NCBI GenBank assembly: GCA_946617655.1
Contig: CAMOKL010000044.1
Location: 1-7,969 of the forward strand
Length of the DNA stretch: 7,969 nt
Source of the DNA: Anaeroplasma sp902783745
GTDB lineage: Bacteria > Bacillota_I > Bacilli_A > Acholeplasmatales > Anaeroplasmataceae
Direction of reading: 5' to 3'
Shown here: positions 7,066-7,969 of the stretch, one piece after another
How positions within the stretch are numbered: position 1 is the stretch's first letter
Layout: every line of letters starts with the position of its first letter
Program-made: the position numbers and the translations under genes
Notes under the pieces: generated by a model
What the model saw: only the letters and a program-made list of their open reading frames with translations
Database searches by the model: none
What the model was told of the DNA's origin: nothing

Positions 7066-7185
7066 TTAAAAGAAAGTATAAGTTATGTATGATATAAAGA
7101 TTATTAAGAAAAAAGTTTTGTTTTTATCAACGTCTAAATTATGAAAGTGTACAAATTTTAATAGCTCTGTGTTATCATTATACAT
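7066..7185 (-). pseudogene. Possible truncated IS transposase N-terminus, 39 codons
   Basis: On the minus strand an excellent AAAGGAGG (about 7197-7190) precedes ATG 7185-7183. The frame gives MYNDNTELLKFVHFHNLDVD, then a hydrophobic, Phe/Ile-rich tail ending in TAA at 7068-7066. The opening recalls ISL3-like transposase starts (MYND-x-T-x-LL), but this is a faint resemblance from memory. The strong start signal with such a short product, beside a broken group II intron, suggests the 5' end of a gene cut off by recombination. The homologous part may end near residue 25, with the rest being junction sequence. A real small membrane-prone peptide is the alternative. Confidence 0.35.
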
Positions 7186-7236
7186 GGGACCTCCTTTATG
7201 ATGATATCCAAACAATATAATGATAACACGAGGTCC
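7169..7236. repeat. Two interleaved inverted repeats around the remnant's start site
   Basis: GTGTTATCATTATA (7169-7182) is the exact reverse complement of TATAATGATAACAC (7216-7229), a 14-bp match. GGACCTC (7187-7193) is the exact reverse complement of GAGGTCC (7230-7236). The order on the plus strand is A, B, A', B', so the two stems cannot form fully together. On the minus strand one repeat covers the ribosome binding site and the other covers codons 2-6 of the remnant gene. This could be an insertion-sequence end with built-in translational control. Confidence 0.75.
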
Positions 7237-7251
7237 TTTTTTTATGCTTTA

Positions 7252-7288
7252 CAAAAACAGGGGGATGAAACAAATTACTCATCCCCCT
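7252..7288 (-). terminator. Intrinsic terminator for the small minus-strand gene
   Basis: AGGGGGATGA (7259-7268) pairs with TCATCCCCCT (7279-7288) in a perfect 10-bp GC-rich stem with a 10-nt loop. Reading the minus strand, the stem is followed by GTTTTTG (7258-7252), a U tract. It lies about 50 nt after the stop of the small minus-strand gene. There is no T run on the other side, so it works in one direction. A near copy of the right arm plus flank (TCATCCCTCTGAATTT, 7308-7323) lies beside it. Confidence 0.75.
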
Positions 7289-7323
7289 AGATTTGAGTAG
7301 CTATCATTCATCCCTCTGAATTT
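7279..7323. repeat. Short imperfect direct repeat beside the terminator
   Basis: TCATCCCCCTAGATTT (7279-7294) and TCATCCCTCTGAATTT (7308-7323) match at 13 of 16 positions. The second copy could also pair with GGGATGA of the terminator's other arm. It may be a duplicated terminator arm; no further copies are seen. Confidence 0.5.
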
Positions 7324-7337
7324 AATAATATCTTTTT

Positions 7338-7532
7338 TTAATCACTTTCTATTGAAATTGCTGATGGACTAATATCTTTGATATTAATCAAATAATCAAC
7401 GCTTTTTTGTGCATCAGACATTGTAGAAAAATGCATTGCATTACTAGAACTACTTGTACAAATAACATCCCCAAATGAAGTGTCCTTATAGTATCCTTCA
7501 TGCACTGAATCAGAAATATAAATTACATACAT
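7338..7532 (-). CDS. Small hypothetical protein, 64 aa
   Basis: ATG 7532-7530 on the minus strand follows a very strong GGGAGGAGG (7548-7540) with a 7-nt spacer. The gene also has a plausible promoter and its own terminator, so it is a real single-gene transcript. The product begins MYVIYISDSVHEGYYKD, then Ser-rich VICTSSSSNAMHFSTMSDAQKSVDYL, and ends acidic. The pattern of an N-terminal strand, a short 'gyy' turn, 'nAmhFsTmsdAqks' and a helix recalls small phage-associated proteins (DUF2483-like) that often occur near mobile DNA. I cannot assign a function. No membrane segment or Cys is present. It is transcribed away from the plus-strand gene at 7744. Confidence 0.7.
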   Translation of the reverse strand: MYVIYISDSVHEGYYKDTSFGDVICTSSSSNAMHFSTMSDAQKSVDYLINIKDISPSAISIESD

Positions 7533-7583
7533 AATAATTCCTCCTCCCTTTATGAATTTTTATAAACTAGTTTGTTTAATTAC

Positions 7584-7612
7584 ATAATATCATTTATTAT
7601 TATGTTTGTAAA
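7584..7612 (-). promoter_or_regulatory. Sigma-A-type promoter for the small minus-strand gene
   Basis: On the minus strand, TTTACA (7612-7607) and TATTAT (7589-7584) are separated by exactly 17 nt. Each box differs from consensus (TTGACA, TATAAT) by one base. Transcription would start near 7577, giving a leader of about 45 nt before the ATG. Chance matches are common in AT-rich DNA, but spacing and position fit well. Confidence 0.55.
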
Positions 7613-7630
7613 CCAATTGTTAAATTACGA

Positions 7631-7656
7631 CTTTTTATATTATAAAGTATAAAAAG
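7631..7656. repeat. AT-rich palindrome in the divergent promoter region
   Basis: CTTTTTATA (7631-7639) and TATAAAAAG (7648-7656) are exact reverse complements separated by 8 nt. They lie directly upstream of the -10 box of the plus-strand gene, covering its -35 area. It could be an operator for a regulator of that gene. As a terminator it would be weak because the stem is almost all A-T. Confidence 0.45.
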
Positions 7657-7668
7657 TTTTATTTATTA

Positions 7669-7677
7669 TGTTATAAT
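7669..7677 (+). promoter_or_regulatory. Extended -10 promoter for the gene at 7744
   Basis: TG at 7669-7670, one base, then a perfect TATAAT at 7672-7677 make an extended -10 element. The -35 region (around 7649-7654) is poor and lies in the palindrome, as expected for a regulated or extended -10 promoter. The leader would be about 60 nt. Confidence 0.55.
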
Positions 7678-7743
7678 TAAATAAAGAATAATTCGATTGA
7701 AATTATATAGGGGATAAAATAAAAAAGTAAGGATTTGATATAT

Positions 7744-7969
7744 ATGCCATTAACAAGAGAAGATTTAATTGAAGCATTAGATATTGTATCAGAGTATGAA
7801 GGATATCCTATGCCAAATGTTTATGAGCTTGATCATAATGATATCAAGCATCAAGCATTGTCATATCTTTTAGATATGGGAATATTAGAAATTAAAAATA
7901 AAAGAGTTCATTTAGCATATGATTATCCTATCGCAATTCAATTGATTGAAAATATTAATGATATGGAGG
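7744..7969 (+). CDS. Hypothetical protein, possibly winged-helix-like, 3' end outside the window
   Basis: The frame opens at ATG 7744 after TAAGGA (7728-7733, 10-nt spacer) and is open for 75 codons to the window edge. The visible part starts MPLTREDLIEALDIVSEYEG. Residues about 34-57 (IKHQALSYLLDMGILEIKNKRVHLA) read as a helix followed by a two-strand wing, like the recognition helix and wing of small winged-helix proteins. A helix follows (AIQLIENIND). The family is not recognised. It is divergent from the small minus-strand gene, with a palindrome between them, so self-regulation is possible but unproven. It seems unrelated to the TIR operon, from which mobile remnants separate it. Confidence 0.7.
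   Translation, partial: MPLTREDLIEALDIVSEYEGYPMPNVYELDHNDIKHQALSYLLDMGILEIKNKRVHLAYDYPIAIQLIENINDME

Noticed and set aside
1..7969. CRISPR arrays, tRNA or rRNA genes
   Set aside because: No regularly spaced repeats, cloverleaf sequences or rRNA motifs were seen on reading the window.

Overview
The window is strongly AT-rich, with short intergenic gaps and good AGGAGG-type ribosome binding sites. It uses the standard genetic code: long frames end in TAA or TAG and Trp is TGG. A DUF1292 domain, Sel1 repeats, BspA-type leucine-rich repeats and a group II intron remnant suggest a low-GC Bacillota (Firmicutes) bacterium, perhaps a gut lineage. That placement is inference from composition and domain content only.

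Region 1 (1-584) is the broken 3' part of a Sel1-repeat gene, split over at least two reading frames. Region 2 (603-6694) is a tight same-strand run of five genes, probably one operon. In order they are: a Sel1/TPR-like protein; a 94-residue Cys-rich protein that apparently starts at ATC rather than ATG; a zinc-ribbon/helical-repeat/DUF1292 protein; a protein that may hold two degenerate GNAT-like folds; and a 902-residue protein with an N-terminal TIR domain, BspA-type leucine-rich repeats and C-terminal Sel1-like repeats. The last gene has the layout of an innate-immune receptor (TIR effector plus repeat sensor) and keeps the TIR NADase Glu position. The operon is therefore a candidate, not a demonstrated, undescribed defence or signalling system. 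The Sel1-like repeats in the first and last genes, and in the broken upstream gene, suggest proteins that recognise each other or a common ligand.

Region 3 (6695-7245) is a mobile-element graveyard: a hairpin, the 5' domain I part of a group II intron with no reverse transcriptase and no domain V, then a minus-strand remnant that looks like the 5' end of an insertion sequence. The remnant's leader has two interleaved inverted repeats covering its ribosome binding site and its first codons.

Region 4 (7259-7969) holds a small minus-strand gene with its own promoter and terminator, and a divergent plus-strand gene of unknown function that runs off the window. A palindrome lies in the shared promoter region.
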